In this document: piece by piece, positions 7,611-17,088 of the stretch
Numbering within the stretch: position 1 is the stretch's first letter
Layout of the letters: the number at the start of each line of letters is the position of its first letter
Source of the DNA: Sphingobacterium sp. B16(2022)
GTDB lineage: Bacteria > Bacteroidota > Bacteroidia > Sphingobacteriales > Sphingobacteriaceae
Direction of reading: 5' to 3'
Assembly: GCF_012030425.1 (NCBI RefSeq)
Contig: NZ_JAAUVN010000003.1
Span: 248,001-312,000, forward strand
Length of the DNA stretch: 64,000 nucleotides
Made by a program: the position numbers and the translations under genes
The notes under the pieces: generated by a model
What the model was told of the DNA's origin: nothing
What the model saw: the letters and a program-made list of their open reading frames with translations, nothing else
The model's database searches: none

Positions 7611-9959
7611 TTATTTTATTTTATAATTTTCGTATGTCGATCCATTTAATACTTTAACAACAGTTTTATTTGGTCCCGTTATTTTATAATTGGTGATCTG
7701 TCCATTCTTCCAAGTCATATCAACCGTATAATTTCCTCTAGCTTTCAATCCTTTTACGGCGCCATCTTTCCATGCTTTTGGCAATGCCGGCAGTAGGTGA
7801 ATAAATCCGGAATGGCTTTGGAGAAGCATTTCTCCAATTCCGGCAGAACCTCCAAAATTACCATCTATCTGAAACGGCGGATGTGCACAGAACAGATTAG
7901 GGTAAGTACCTGCTCCGACTCCTTGATAGGTCGTTTCATTAACAAAAGCTGGTTTGAGCAATTGTCTTAAAATTTCTAAAGAATGGTCACCATCTTGCAA
8001 CCTTGCCCAGAAAAGAATCTTCCATGCGCGAGACCAGCCTGTCCCCTCATCTCCTCTTACTTCTAATGTTTTACGAGCGGCCTCTGCCCACTCTTTATTT
8101 TGTTGTGGTGAAATGAAATGAGCCGGATATAATCCATATAAATGTGAAACGTGTCTATGTTTTGGTTCTATTTCAGTATAATCTTCCAACCATTCTTGCA
8201 CACGGCCGCTTTTACTTACCACTACTGCTGGTGGAATCTGTGTCAACTTATCTTTTAACTTTTGAATAAAAGGATCGTTTAATTGCAAAAGACTATCCGC
8301 CTGAATCAAGTTCCCATAAAGTTCTCTAACAATTTGGTTATCAATCGTAGGTCCCATCACTACTGATGCGACTTCACCATTTGGAAGACGAAATCCATTT
8401 TCTGGAGAAACTGAAGGTGAAGTAACCAACCAGCCTGTCTTAGGATCCTTAACTAAAATATAATCATAAAACTCTGCTGCTCCTTTTAATACAGGATAAA
8501 CTTCTTTTAAATAGGCTTTATCCTGAGTAAATTGATAATGCTCCCACAGGTGATTACATAACCATCCTGAAGCTGTACTCGACCCCCAAGATGCATTTTC
8601 TCCGGGTGCTGAGAAACCCCAAACATTTGTCATCATATAAACGACCCATCCTGGCGCATTGTAATAAGCTTTAGCCGTTTTTTCACCTGTCTTTGCAATA
8701 CGCTTGATCAGGGCAATAAAAGGGGTATGGTATTCAGATAGATTACTTACTTCCACTCCCCAGTGATTCATTTGTGCATTGATGTTTAAGTGATAATCCC
8801 CATTCCAAGGTGTTTGAATCTGATGTGCCCATAATCCCTGCAAATTTGGAGGTAATGCATTCTTGTGTTCGGGAGCTGTGCTTGAAATACTCAAGTAGCG
8901 GCCAAATTGAAAATATAATGCGGCCAATCCATTATCTAAGGCTGGATTTTCAAAAAATTGCTGTAAACGTTTTCCAGTCGGAATATTCACCTTAGTCTGA
9001 TCATCTGCGATGGTTAAAGCAACACGATCAAATTTCTTTGCAAATGCTTTTTTATGATTGCTATAGAGCTTTTCTTGTGCTATTTTTTCAGCAGTAGCGA
9101 TATCCTGGCTGATCACCTGTTGTGGATCAGTTCCATAGTAATTCGTACTCGCTGCAAAAAGAACAGTAGCTTCGTCGGCACCTGTCAAGATCAATTGCTT
9201 ACCATCATCCGTTAGTTTTCCGCCCTTAAATCTAATCTTCACTTTACTCGCAAACTGTAAGTTTTTGCCGCCTTTACCATCTGGCAAAGAACCCTGCAAA
9301 ATAATCTCCCCATTTTTAACTTGATAAGAATCAATATTTTCAGCTCTTTCTAAGGCAATAGCAAAACTGATATTTTTTTTCTTTGAAGCAGTTAAGTGTA
9401 CAACACCTACATTTTGATCAAAAGAAGTATAATAAGTCCTCTTATAATCCACTCCTCCTACAGTAAAGGAAGTCTGCGCGGTTGCATTGCCAATATTTAA
9501 GGATCTTTCATAATTTGAAACACCTTCAGCACTTAGTTTAAAATTGAATTTTAGAAATCCAAAATTCTGATAACAACCAAAAGGTGCATTGGCTCCGGTT
9601 CCGAAAGCAGATCCTTGGCCATTACAGACAAAATTCTTATTGACCAGTTCTTCTGCTTCTTTGTTCTTTCCAGCTATCAATAACTTCTGAATTTCACTGA
9701 CACTCTTATATGCGTTATAATTATTAGGGTCTTCGGCAGAACCCGACCACATGGAAATTTCATTTAATACCAATGATTCAGACTGAATACCCCCATCAGG
9801 CATCATTCCGATTAACCCATTGCCTAAAGGAAGCGTTTCTTCCCAGCGGTTGGCAGGTTTGTCATACCACATGGTTAAAGCGTCTCTTTTTTGCGCTTGC
9901 GCCTGCAAGCAAGTCATGGCTGCCAGCGCAAATAATGTTGATTTTGTTATACCTTTCAT
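7611..9959 (-). CDS. Secreted alpha-L-fucosidase, GH95 family
   Basis: A glycoside hydrolase of family 95, which removes alpha-1,2-linked L-fucose by inversion. Full length (782 aa) with a signal peptide (MKGITKSTLFALAAMTCLQAQAQ). The N-terminal domain begins with the typical LTMWYDKPANRWEETLPLGNGLIGMMPDGG. The (alpha/alpha)6 barrel carries NINAQMNHW (Asn392, Asn394, equivalent to the water-activating Asn pair), TEIEPKHRHVSHLYGLYP (general acid region) and FQIDGNFGGSAGI (Asp699). Catalytic residues therefore look intact. Its ATG lies 3 nt after the stop of the GH29 fucosidase gene, so the two are translated from one mRNA and would attack fucosylated glycans with complementary linkage preference. 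Confidence 0.94.
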   Translation of the reverse strand: MKGITKSTLFALAAMTCLQAQAQKRDALTMWYDKPANRWEETLPLGNGLIGMMPDGGIQSESLVLNEISMWSGSAEDPNNYNAYKSVSEIQKLLIAGKNKEAEELVNKNFVCNGQGSAFGTGANAPFGCYQNFGFLKFNFKLSAEGVSNYERSLNIGNATAQTSFTVGGVDYKRTYYTSFDQNVGVVHLTASKKKNISFAIALERAENIDSYQVKNGEIILQGSLPDGKGGKNLQFASKVKIRFKGGKLTDDGKQLILTGADEATVLFAASTNYYGTDPQQVISQDIATAEKIAQEKLYSNHKKAFAKKFDRVALTIADDQTKVNIPTGKRLQQFFENPALDNGLAALYFQFGRYLSISSTAPEHKNALPPNLQGLWAHQIQTPWNGDYHLNINAQMNHWGVEVSNLSEYHTPFIALIKRIAKTGEKTAKAYYNAPGWVVYMMTNVWGFSAPGENASWGSSTASGWLCNHLWEHYQFTQDKAYLKEVYPVLKGAAEFYDYILVKDPKTGWLVTSPSVSPENGFRLPNGEVASVVMGPTIDNQIVRELYGNLIQADSLLQLNDPFIQKLKDKLTQIPPAVVVSKSGRVQEWLEDYTEIEPKHRHVSHLYGLYPAHFISPQQNKEWAEAARKTLEVRGDEGTGWSRAWKILFWARLQDGDHSLEILRQLLKPAFVNETTYQGVGAGTYPNLFCAHPPFQIDGNFGGSAGIGEMLLQSHSGFIHLLPALPKAWKDGAVKGLKARGNYTVDMTWKNGQITNYKITGPNKTVVKVLNGSTYENYKIK

Positions 9960-9962
9960 TTC

Positions 9963-11858
9963 TTACTTAGAATATAATTCAAAGGATGCTACTGTGAATA
10001 CATTTTTGGTTAACGTTTCCGTTGGAACAAATTTGATGTATTTTACTTTTACAACATCGTCAAAAATGATTTGCTGTAAAATCGGATTTGCTTTGATATT
10101 TGAAAATTCACCTTCCTTCAAAAGTTCCCATTGCTGTTTATTTTGACTGCTGTAAATTTTGTACTTCGTAGCTGTACCGATTGTTTTACCATCTTGACGA
10201 GGTAAGTATCCAAACCCGTTAATCGCTTCTTTCAATTCAAAAACAAATCCTTTCTCATAAGCAGTGACTGTTGCAAAAGTTTCCGCATTATTATCTATTG
10301 CTTTTGCCGATTCCGTAAAAGCTGCTGCCGTAAACTGCCTTGCACTTAATTTTTTGAATCCAGTATCCTCAAATTCAAAAGATTCATCAAATTCTTTAAA
10401 TAAACCAAAATCACTTACTGTAATCGCTACAGGTGCAAATAATTGAATTCGTAGTTCATCCGTTGTAATGGGCTTCGTCAGTTTCATTAATCGATTTGCT
10501 CCGATACTGGTAGCTTTAGTGAGCAAGGTCCATTGCCCATTCACTTTCTGCTCAACTAAAACACTATCCAGACGTTGTCCTAATTTAATATTTTCTCTGA
10601 TCTGGATAATATCAAATGTTTGCGCTGATTTCAATTTAATTTCCAGAGCAGCTTGATGCTCATCATCATTGGTTGCCCAATAGCTATAGCGATCATTATC
10701 GATAATATATTTCGTCCCGTATTCTCCAGTTTCATGATCGCGAGTAGTTGTTGCCGTAATCTGCGCATCTTTTGCTAAATTATTTTCAAACGTTTTTTTC
10801 ACCTTTCTTCCGAAAGCTTCAAGTGATTTCACATCATTTTCATGCAGTTGTCCTGATGGCATCGGTGCCAATCCAAGATTCATATTTGCACCACGGCCTA
10901 CAGATTTCAGATAGATCTCAAACAGTTCAGTTGGTGTTTTTACTTTCGCATTCTGCTCGGCATGATAAAACCACCCTGGTCGTTGTGGTACATCACATTC
11001 CGCAGGAATCCAGTATTTCCCATTTCTTACTCCTGAAGTCAGTGTTTTTTCATTTACCAATCCAGGAACTGCTTTTTTCCCATCAAGGCCTTCCGGCGTA
11101 AATGTAGCCCATGAGGTTTCTCCCGCAAATCCACTTTCATTTCCTACCCAACGCATATCTGGACCAACATCACTAAAAATCATGGCCATCGGTTGCAGTT
11201 TACGAACGATTGGCCAAGTTTTCTCCTCCCACGCATAATAGGTGTTGCGGTCAATCGTCCTTTTCTCTTTTAAACCTCCATAATAACCATCTCCACCATT
11301 GGCGCCATCATGCCAAGAGGTAAACAATTCACCATAATTAGACATTAACTCAGTCAATTGCGCCCGGTATGCATCAGCATAAGCGGCTGTTCCATATCTG
11401 GTATCATTTCGATCCCAAGCAGAAAGATAAACACCAAATTTCATGTTGTTTGCATGCGTCGCAGTCATAAAATCTTTAACCATATCCCCTTTTCCTTGTT
11501 TCCAGGGAGATGACGCTACACTATAAGTTGTCGTGGCTGTTGGCCATAAACAAAAGCCATCATGATGTTTTGCAACAGAGATGAGCCCTTTAAAGCCCCC
11601 AGAAGCCGCTGCCTTAGCAATTTGATTAGCATCAAAATTTGTAGGATTAAAGATAGCAGGATCTGCGTCACCATATCCCCACTCCTTATTTTGGAAGGTA
11701 GTTGGTGTATAATGTATTAAACAATACATATCCATTTCATGCCATTTCAACTGCCGTTCGGAAGGAAGTGCTCCATAAGGTTTTGGTGGATTTACCGGTT
11801 CAGATAGCAAAAAACTACCATTTACCCAGAGAAGACTAGAGAATAGAAAAGTAAACAT
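9963..11858 (-). CDS. Secreted alpha-L-fucosidase, GH29 family
   Basis: A retaining alpha-L-fucosidase. A short signal peptide precedes PYGALPSERQLKWHEMDMYCLIHYTPTTF. The barrel has KHHDGFCLWPTATTTYSV and the nucleophile Asp184 in FTSWHDGANG. The C-terminal region (about 360 onward) looks like discoidin/F5-8-type carbohydrate-binding modules (YIIDNDRYSYWATND..., TFDIIQIRENIKLGQRLDSVLVEQ). The 631 aa length fits GH29 plus such modules. First gene of the fucosidase run and divergent from catalase, with 226 bp between the starts. No SusC/SusD pair is nearby, so this is not a full polysaccharide-utilisation locus within the window. Confidence 0.93.
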   Translation of the reverse strand: MFTFLFSSLLWVNGSFLLSEPVNPPKPYGALPSERQLKWHEMDMYCLIHYTPTTFQNKEWGYGDADPAIFNPTNFDANQIAKAAASGGFKGLISVAKHHDGFCLWPTATTTYSVASSPWKQGKGDMVKDFMTATHANNMKFGVYLSAWDRNDTRYGTAAYADAYRAQLTELMSNYGELFTSWHDGANGGDGYYGGLKEKRTIDRNTYYAWEEKTWPIVRKLQPMAMIFSDVGPDMRWVGNESGFAGETSWATFTPEGLDGKKAVPGLVNEKTLTSGVRNGKYWIPAECDVPQRPGWFYHAEQNAKVKTPTELFEIYLKSVGRGANMNLGLAPMPSGQLHENDVKSLEAFGRKVKKTFENNLAKDAQITATTTRDHETGEYGTKYIIDNDRYSYWATNDDEHQAALEIKLKSAQTFDIIQIRENIKLGQRLDSVLVEQKVNGQWTLLTKATSIGANRLMKLTKPITTDELRIQLFAPVAITVSDFGLFKEFDESFEFEDTGFKKLSARQFTAAAFTESAKAIDNNAETFATVTAYEKGFVFELKEAINGFGYLPRQDGKTIGTATKYKIYSSQNKQQWELLKEGEFSNIKANPILQQIIFDDVVKVKYIKFVPTETLTKNVFTVASFELYSK

Positions 11859-11984
11859 ATAATTAGATAAAGGTTTTAAGGTTTAAATATAGTTTAATTT
11901 TAGGGTATTAAAAATCTAACAAAATCATTTTCCTCAAGCAATCGATTGATTATATTTATATTACATATACAAAATAGTCATCAC

Positions 11985-12009
11985 TAATCTTGATAAGGCA
12001 TCAAGATTA
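11985..12009. repeat. Perfect 10-bp inverted repeat between GH29 and katA
   Basis: TAATCTTGAT (11985-11994) and ATCAAGATTA (12000-12009) are perfect complements around a 5-bp spacer. The site lies in the divergent spacer, 28 bp upstream of the katA TAAATTTG motif, a position fitting an activator or repressor operator. Confidence 0.7.
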
Positions 12010-12037
12010 TCAATAAGATAAGCTCATTCATTTCATT

Positions 12038-12045
12038 TAAATTTG
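12038..12045 (+). promoter_or_regulatory. TAnnTTTG -7-like element of katA
   Basis: TAAATTTG matches the Bacteroidota -7 consensus, 39 bp before the katA ATG. No clear -33 TTTG is seen at the proper distance, which would fit an activator-dependent promoter. Confidence 0.45.
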
Positions 12046-12084
12046 TTGTAGAACAATAGGGGAAAACTCATAAATTTTTTAAAA

Positions 12085-13584
12085 ATGGAAGACAATAGAA
12101 ACAAAAAAATTACAACAGCATCGGGCGCTCCTGTTGTAAACTACGAAGACACGATGACAATTGGCCCAAGAGGTCCGGTGCTATTACAAGATTATTTCCT
12201 CCATGAAAAACTGGCTCATTTCAACCGAGAACGTATTCCGGAACGTATTGTACATGCTAAGGGTTCTGGTGCCTATGGTACCTTCACGGTAACCAATGAT
12301 ATTTCGAAATACACAAGAGCAAAACTCTTTAATGGTATTGGAAAGCAAACAAAATTATTCATTCGCTTTTCAACTGTCGGAGGAGAAAGAGGTTCGGCAG
12401 ATTCCGAACGTGATCCACGCGGATTTGCTGTTAAATTTTATACCGAAGATGGAAACTACGACTTGGTCGGTAATAACACGCCAGTCTTCTTTATCAAGGA
12501 TGCTAAAAAATTTCCTGATTTTATTCACACTCAAAAGAGAGATCCTCATACTAACTGTAAATCGGCAACCATGGTCTGGGACTTCTGGTCACTCAATCCC
12601 GAATCATTGCACCAAGTAACGACTTTGATGTCCGATCGTGGAACGCCATTTGGATTCAGACATATGCACGGTTATGGAAGTCATACGTACTCTATGATCA
12701 ACGCGCAAAATGAACGTGTCTATATCAAATACCACTTCAGAACACAACAAGGAATAAAAAATTTGACAGGTGCAGAAGCTGATGAAATGCGCGCTAAAGA
12801 TATGGATTATGCACAACGTGATTTACATACAGCTATTGCGAAGGGTGATTTTCCGAAATGGAAGCTTTATATCCAAGTCATGACAGAATCGGAGACTAAA
12901 ACGTTCCGTTGGAATCCATTTGACTTAACAAAAGTATGGTCACAGAAAGAATATCCTCTCATCGAGGTTGGTGAAATGGAATTAAATCAAAACCCAGATA
13001 ATTACTTCGCTCATGTAGAACAAGTGGCTTTTGCTCCGGCACATATTGTAGATGGAATTGGATTCTCACCAGATAAAATGCTACAGGGACGTATATTATC
13101 TTACCCTGATGCTCAACGTTATCGTCTAGGGGGAAATTATGAACAGATTCCTGTGAACAGATGTCCTTTTATGACTAATAATTATCAACGTGATGGTCAG
13201 ATGACTGTCAATGGGAATCAAGGGGCAGCTCCAAATTATTATCCAAATAGTTTTGATGGTCATTACGAAGACCAATCCTACAAGGAACCTGCATTGCAAG
13301 TAGATAGCCTAGTGGCTGATAATTATGACCGCAACGCTCCTGGTGAGGATGATCATTATACCCAGCCAGGTGATTTATACCGTTTATTGGATGCTGGACA
13401 GAAAGAACATCTCATTCAAAATATAGTAGGTGCTATGTCCGGAATTGAAGGACCAAAACGAGATGAAATTGTTATGCGACAACTGTGCCATTGGTTTAGA
13501 GCCGACATGAATTTAGGACTAGGAGTTGCTAAAGGATTAGGATTCTCTATGGATGAAATGGCGAAACATATGCCTCAAAAATAA
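12085..13584 (+). CDS. katA: Catalase, monofunctional haem type (small subunit)
   Basis: Converts hydrogen peroxide to water and oxygen in the cytoplasm. The 499 aa size and sequence fit clade 3 small-subunit catalases. Visible active-site parts: RIPERIVHAKGSGAYG with distal His57, the distal Asn region VGNNTPVFFIKD, and the proximal haem ligand Tyr340 in RILSYPDAQRYRLG. The C-terminal part is short and has no flavodoxin-like domain. The gene is followed by its own terminator. The inverted repeat at 11985-12009 is a candidate peroxide-responsive operator. With thiol peroxidase 1.6 kb downstream and a PrxQ at the left edge, several peroxide-removing enzymes lie near each other. Confidence 0.97.
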   Translation: MEDNRNKKITTASGAPVVNYEDTMTIGPRGPVLLQDYFLHEKLAHFNRERIPERIVHAKGSGAYGTFTVTNDISKYTRAKLFNGIGKQTKLFIRFSTVGGERGSADSERDPRGFAVKFYTEDGNYDLVGNNTPVFFIKDAKKFPDFIHTQKRDPHTNCKSATMVWDFWSLNPESLHQVTTLMSDRGTPFGFRHMHGYGSHTYSMINAQNERVYIKYHFRTQQGIKNLTGAEADEMRAKDMDYAQRDLHTAIAKGDFPKWKLYIQVMTESETKTFRWNPFDLTKVWSQKEYPLIEVGEMELNQNPDNYFAHVEQVAFAPAHIVDGIGFSPDKMLQGRILSYPDAQRYRLGGNYEQIPVNRCPFMTNNYQRDGQMTVNGNQGAAPNYYPNSFDGHYEDQSYKEPALQVDSLVADNYDRNAPGEDDHYTQPGDLYRLLDAGQKEHLIQNIVGAMSGIEGPKRDEIVMRQLCHWFRADMNLGLGVAKGLGFSMDEMAKHMPQK

Positions 13585-13603
13585 AAAATCATTCGGCAAT
13601 AAT

Positions 13604-13643
13604 AAAAAGAGCGGAAATGTACCCATACACTTCCGCTCTTTTT
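13604..13643 (+). terminator. Hairpin terminator after katA
   Basis: AAAAGAGCGGAA (13605-13616) pairs with TTCCGCTCTTTT (13631-13642) with a short extension of the stem toward the loop; a T-run is built into the 3' arm. Confidence 0.85.
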
Positions 13644-13649
13644 ATACCT

Positions 13650-13915
13650 TCGCAATACATCATAAACTATGATAATTATCAAAATTTAAAGCTTCACATC
13701 TACCTATACCACACTTATCCTAGCTTTTTAATAGTACTTATTCAGAATCGAATCAATATTGACAAAACTAAATGAATCGCATTACAATCGATTTAACTGT
13801 ATGATAGGCTGTTATTTGAGATTGGAATCTTATAAATTTACAAAACCTAAGTTGTTCTACTGATTATTTTTTACGCAAAATTATTTGATAAAATATAAAA
13901 AATAAAATTTACAAC
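13650..13915. other. AT-rich intergenic stretch with no recognised feature
   Basis: Most of the 349-bp gap between catalase and the sulfhydrylase gene. I see no open reading frame of credible composition, no tRNA-like fold and no strong inverted repeat here. Close to the next gene there is TACCTTTA (13919-13926), a one-mismatch match to the -7 consensus, 7 nt before the ATG. Confidence 0.5.
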
Positions 13916-13933
13916 TTGTACCTTTACCTCATC

Positions 13934-15106
13934 ATGAACAAAGATCAATCTAAAATCATCCGCGAACAAGCCGATCGTTCTGCAACACGTGAGCATTCGG
14001 TGCCCCTATATCTTACTTCTAGTTTTATCTTTGATAGCGCAGAACAGGGAAGAGCTATTTTTGCTGATGAAGAGCAAGGAATGATATACTCCCGCTATGC
14101 CAATCCAAATACTTCAGAGCTTATTAACAAAGTTTGTATCCTAGAGGAAGCAGAAGCTGGGCTGTCCTTCTCTTCGGGTATGGCAGCAGTCTTTGCCTCT
14201 TTTGCAGGTATTGTTGAAAGTGGTGACCATATTGTTTCGTCACGCGCTATTTTTGGTTCAACTCACCAACTATTTACGCAACTATTCCCTCGTTGGGGAG
14301 TAACAACAACGTATGTTGATGCGGTCGATCCCGAAGAATGGGAAAAAGCCATTCAGCCGAATACAAAAATTATTTTCCTGGAATCACCTTCTAACCCTGG
14401 TCTGGAATTAGTAGATCTGGAATGGTTAGGTTCTTTAAAGAAAAAATATCCTAATATTATTTTAGCCATTGACAACTGCTTTGCAACACCTTATCTTCAA
14501 AAACCATTAAAGTATGGTTTTGATTTGTCAATTCATTCTGCTACAAAATATATGGACGGTCAGGGTCGTGTCCTTGGTGGATTAGTTGTAGGTAAACAGG
14601 AATTGATCGACAAATTAATGTTTTTCATTCGCCATACTGGTCCTTCCTTATCTCCTTTTAATGCTTGGGTCATCTCTAAAAGCTTAGATACACTGGGCTT
14701 ACGTATGGATAGACATTGCAGCAACGCATTAGCATTAGCAACAGTTTTGGAAACAAACGAAGAAATTGAAGATGTTAAATATCCATTTCTTCCTTCCCAT
14801 CCGCAATATGAGCTTGCAAAAAAACAGATGAAGGCCGGTGGTGGTATTGTCACTTTTGTTGTTAAAGGTGGAAAAGAGCGAGCTTTCCGTTTCTTAGACG
14901 AATTAAATATGATTTTATATACTTCTAATTTAGGGGATGCAAGATCAATCGCTACCCATCCTGCTTCTACAACGCATTCGAAATTAACAGAAGATGAACG
15001 TCTAAACCTTGGTATTCAACCGGGTAGTGTGCGTCTATCGGTTGGTTTAGAAGATCAGGAAGATATTATCCAGGATATCTTACAGGCATTGGAAAAAACT
15101 AAATAA
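13934..15106 (+). CDS. metZ: O-succinylhomoserine (O-acetylhomoserine) sulfhydrylase, PLP-dependent
   Basis: A Cys/Met-metabolism PLP enzyme that makes homocysteine directly from an acylated homoserine and sulfide. The closest pattern is MetZ: it opens REQADRSATREHSVPLYLTSSFIFDSAEQGRAIFADEEQG, has YSRYANPNTSELINK and the PLP lysine at 205 in SATKYMDGQGRVLGG, and ends TEDERLNLGIQPGSVRLSVGLED. ATG 13934 (MNKDQSK) is chosen over the in-frame TTG at 13916. Length 390 aa is normal. The acyl group used cannot be read from sequence, and cystathionine gamma-synthase activity cannot be excluded. Single gene, closed by a strong terminator shared with tpx. Confidence 0.88.
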   Translation: MNKDQSKIIREQADRSATREHSVPLYLTSSFIFDSAEQGRAIFADEEQGMIYSRYANPNTSELINKVCILEEAEAGLSFSSGMAAVFASFAGIVESGDHIVSSRAIFGSTHQLFTQLFPRWGVTTTYVDAVDPEEWEKAIQPNTKIIFLESPSNPGLELVDLEWLGSLKKKYPNIILAIDNCFATPYLQKPLKYGFDLSIHSATKYMDGQGRVLGGLVVGKQELIDKLMFFIRHTGPSLSPFNAWVISKSLDTLGLRMDRHCSNALALATVLETNEEIEDVKYPFLPSHPQYELAKKQMKAGGGIVTFVVKGGKERAFRFLDELNMILYTSNLGDARSIATHPASTTHSKLTEDERLNLGIQPGSVRLSVGLEDQEDIIQDILQALEKTK

Positions 15107-15110
15107 AAAA

Positions 15111-15148
15111 AATAGAGCCATCTCCAAGAAGATGGCTCTATTCTTTAT
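15111..15148. terminator. Bidirectional terminator between metZ and tpx
   Basis: A perfect 13-bp stem, AATAGAGCCATCT (15111-15123) with AGATGGCTCTATT (15130-15142), 6-nt loop, A-rich before and T-rich after. It serves the two converging genes. Confidence 0.92.
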
Positions 15149-15159
15149 TTATGATCTGC

Positions 15160-15660
15160 TTATTTCAAAGATGCCAATGCAGCTTCGTAATTTGGCTCTT
15201 CTGTCACTTCCGCAACTTGCTCTTCATATAAAACTTTACCGTTTTCATCCAATGTAATGACTACACGGCTCAATAAACCCGCTAAAGGGCCATCGGAAAA
15301 ACGCAATTGATATGCATCTGAAAAATTACTGTCTTTATATTCCGACAATGTAACCACATTATTCAAACCTTCCGCTGCACAAAAACGTCCTTGAGCAAAT
15401 GGTAAATCTTTGGAAATACATAACACCACTGTATTTTCTAATCCTGACGCTGCTTTATTGAAAGCACGAACAGATGCTGCACAGGTACCTGTATCTACAC
15501 TTGGGAAAATATTTAAAACTACTTTCTTTCCTTTATAATCTGCTAATGATTTATCAGATAAATCACCTGCTGTCAATTTAAAATCTGGAGCTTGATTTCC
15601 TACTGCTGGTAAATTTCCAACCGTATTAACTGCTCCACCTTTGAATGCTACTGTTGCCAT
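15160..15660 (-). CDS. tpx: Thiol peroxidase (Tpx)
   Basis: Atypical 2-Cys peroxiredoxin that reduces peroxides, probably lipid hydroperoxides, with thioredoxin. With the start at 15660 (MATVAFKGGAVNTVG) the protein is 166 aa, matching the family. Peroxidatic Cys60 lies in the Tpx signature FPSVDTGTCAASVRAFN and the resolving Cys94 in GRFCAAEG; this spacing is the hallmark of Tpx. An in-frame TTG 18 nt upstream gives only a poor extension. Monocistronic, converging on metZ. Identity is secure. Confidence 0.96.
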   Translation of the reverse strand: MATVAFKGGAVNTVGNLPAVGNQAPDFKLTAGDLSDKSLADYKGKKVVLNIFPSVDTGTCAASVRAFNKAASGLENTVVLCISKDLPFAQGRFCAAEGLNNVVTLSEYKDSNFSDAYQLRFSDGPLAGLLSRVVITLDENGKVLYEEQVAEVTEEPNYEAALASLK

Positions 15661-15844
15661 AATTATTTTTTTTAGCAATTTAATGATTTCCTGTTAATCT
15701 TACTACAAAAATCACATTTATTAACACACATTCTTTCAAAATAAATATTTATCAATTTTCGCCAAAATAATATCGAAAAGCCACAAAAATTTACTATGTT
15801 AGCATTGTAATTCAAACACAAACGATAAACCAAATTTGATGTAT

Positions 15845-17062
15845 ATGAAGAAGTTACTAATTACCTTGCTTTGTGTATCGCCGTCTTTACTTTTAGCACA
15901 GGGATCTCAAGTCAATCTTCAGAGTCCAAAATCTGTCGGTATGGGTGGTGCAGGTTCTGCCTACTTTATAGATGAATCTTCCATCTTTTATAGCCCAGGA
16001 GCACTTTCAAAAATGAGCCACAATGCGGTTTCTGTAAACGGAAATGGTGTTATGTTTAAATCTGCTTTTCAAGCAACAGGAAGTTCTGTGGTGGATCATA
16101 CTAAAAATCAGATAACGCCACCTTTTTCTGTTTTTGCCACAGTAGGACCTAAAAATACGTGGTGGAAAGCGGGTATAGGAATATATACACCTTATGGAGG
16201 TGCAGTAGACTGGGGCACTGAATGGACAGGTAAATACAGTTTAGTTAGTTTGTCGTTACGCGCCATATACATCCAACCTACCGTCAGTGTCAAATTAACG
16301 GACAACTTCAGCATCGGTGGGGGTTTTGTGTATAACATTGGTTCTGTGGATTTACAAAGTGCTGTTCCCGTTTATTTCCAAGATGGGTCATCAGGGTTGG
16401 CTGAATTAAAAGGAACCGGTACTGGAACAGGATATAATGTCGGTGTTCACTACAACTTAAATGAAGAATTTGCCATTTCTATGAGCTACCGATCTAAAGT
16501 TGTTACGAAATTAAAAGATGGAGATGCTAAATTCACAGTACCTGAAGCGGCGCAAGGAACATTTCCACCAGATAGTAAATTTAGCGCCGAACTTCCACTC
16601 CCATCTACTTTTGCTGTTGGTGTAACATTCCCGATCAGTGACAAAGTGAAAATGGCTGTGGATGGAACGGTGATCAATTACGATATTTATAAAGAACTAA
16701 ACTTTGATTATAGTGGTGCAAATACTCCTGACACGCATTCCCCTAAGAATTATACAAAAGCAGGTTCTATTAAAGCGGGTATCGAATACTTGCCATCAGA
16801 GAAATTGCAACTCCGTATCGGTGGCGGTTATATCGCAACGCCTGTGAGTAAAGATTATGTCTATCCAGAAACTCCAGATAACAACCGTGTACTGATCGCT
16901 GGCGGTTTCACATACAAAATGAATCAGAAGTTTGATCTAACAGGCTCTTTTGCATACCAGAGAATATTACCTCGCGAAGCAAATAATGTAGACAGCCATT
17001 TATCAGGAACGTATACGACGAATATTTACGCACCAGGTATTGGATTGACGTACAAATTTTAA
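15845..17062 (+). CDS. OmpP1/FadL family outer-membrane transporter
   Basis: A beta-barrel of the FadL/TodX family, which lets hydrophobic molecules such as long-chain fatty acids cross the outer membrane. A signal peptide (MKKLLITLLCVSPSLLLAQ) precedes the N-terminal hatch-like segment SQVNLQSPKSVGMGGAGSAYFIDESSIFYSPGALSKM, typical of the family. The C-terminus is an aromatic barrel strand ending YAPGIGLTYKF. Two other in-frame starts exist (TTG 15836, ATG 15839); ATG 15845 gives the cleanest signal. The gene runs 26 bp before a GDSL-type lipoprotein gene and is probably co-transcribed with it, suggesting uptake coupled to ester hydrolysis at the surface. Confidence 0.88.
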   Translation: MKKLLITLLCVSPSLLLAQGSQVNLQSPKSVGMGGAGSAYFIDESSIFYSPGALSKMSHNAVSVNGNGVMFKSAFQATGSSVVDHTKNQITPPFSVFATVGPKNTWWKAGIGIYTPYGGAVDWGTEWTGKYSLVSLSLRAIYIQPTVSVKLTDNFSIGGGFVYNIGSVDLQSAVPVYFQDGSSGLAELKGTGTGTGYNVGVHYNLNEEFAISMSYRSKVVTKLKDGDAKFTVPEAAQGTFPPDSKFSAELPLPSTFAVGVTFPISDKVKMAVDGTVINYDIYKELNFDYSGANTPDTHSPKNYTKAGSIKAGIEYLPSEKLQLRIGGGYIATPVSKDYVYPETPDNNRVLIAGGFTYKMNQKFDLTGSFAYQRILPREANNVDSHLSGTYTTNIYAPGIGLTYKF

Positions 17063-17088
17063 GCATTTATATTAAAAATGTTATTATC

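Noticed and set aside
9820..10146. Open plus-strand frame of 108 codons across the GH95/GH29 junction
   Set aside because: It is antisense to two clear glycoside hydrolase genes, has no family-like composition, and is one of many antisense shadows in the window.
7611..11858. Possible polysaccharide-utilisation locus around the two fucosidases
   Set aside because: No SusC/SusD pair, sulfatase or further glycoside hydrolase is adjacent; two enzymes, a lipoprotein and an AraC gene do not make a full locus.
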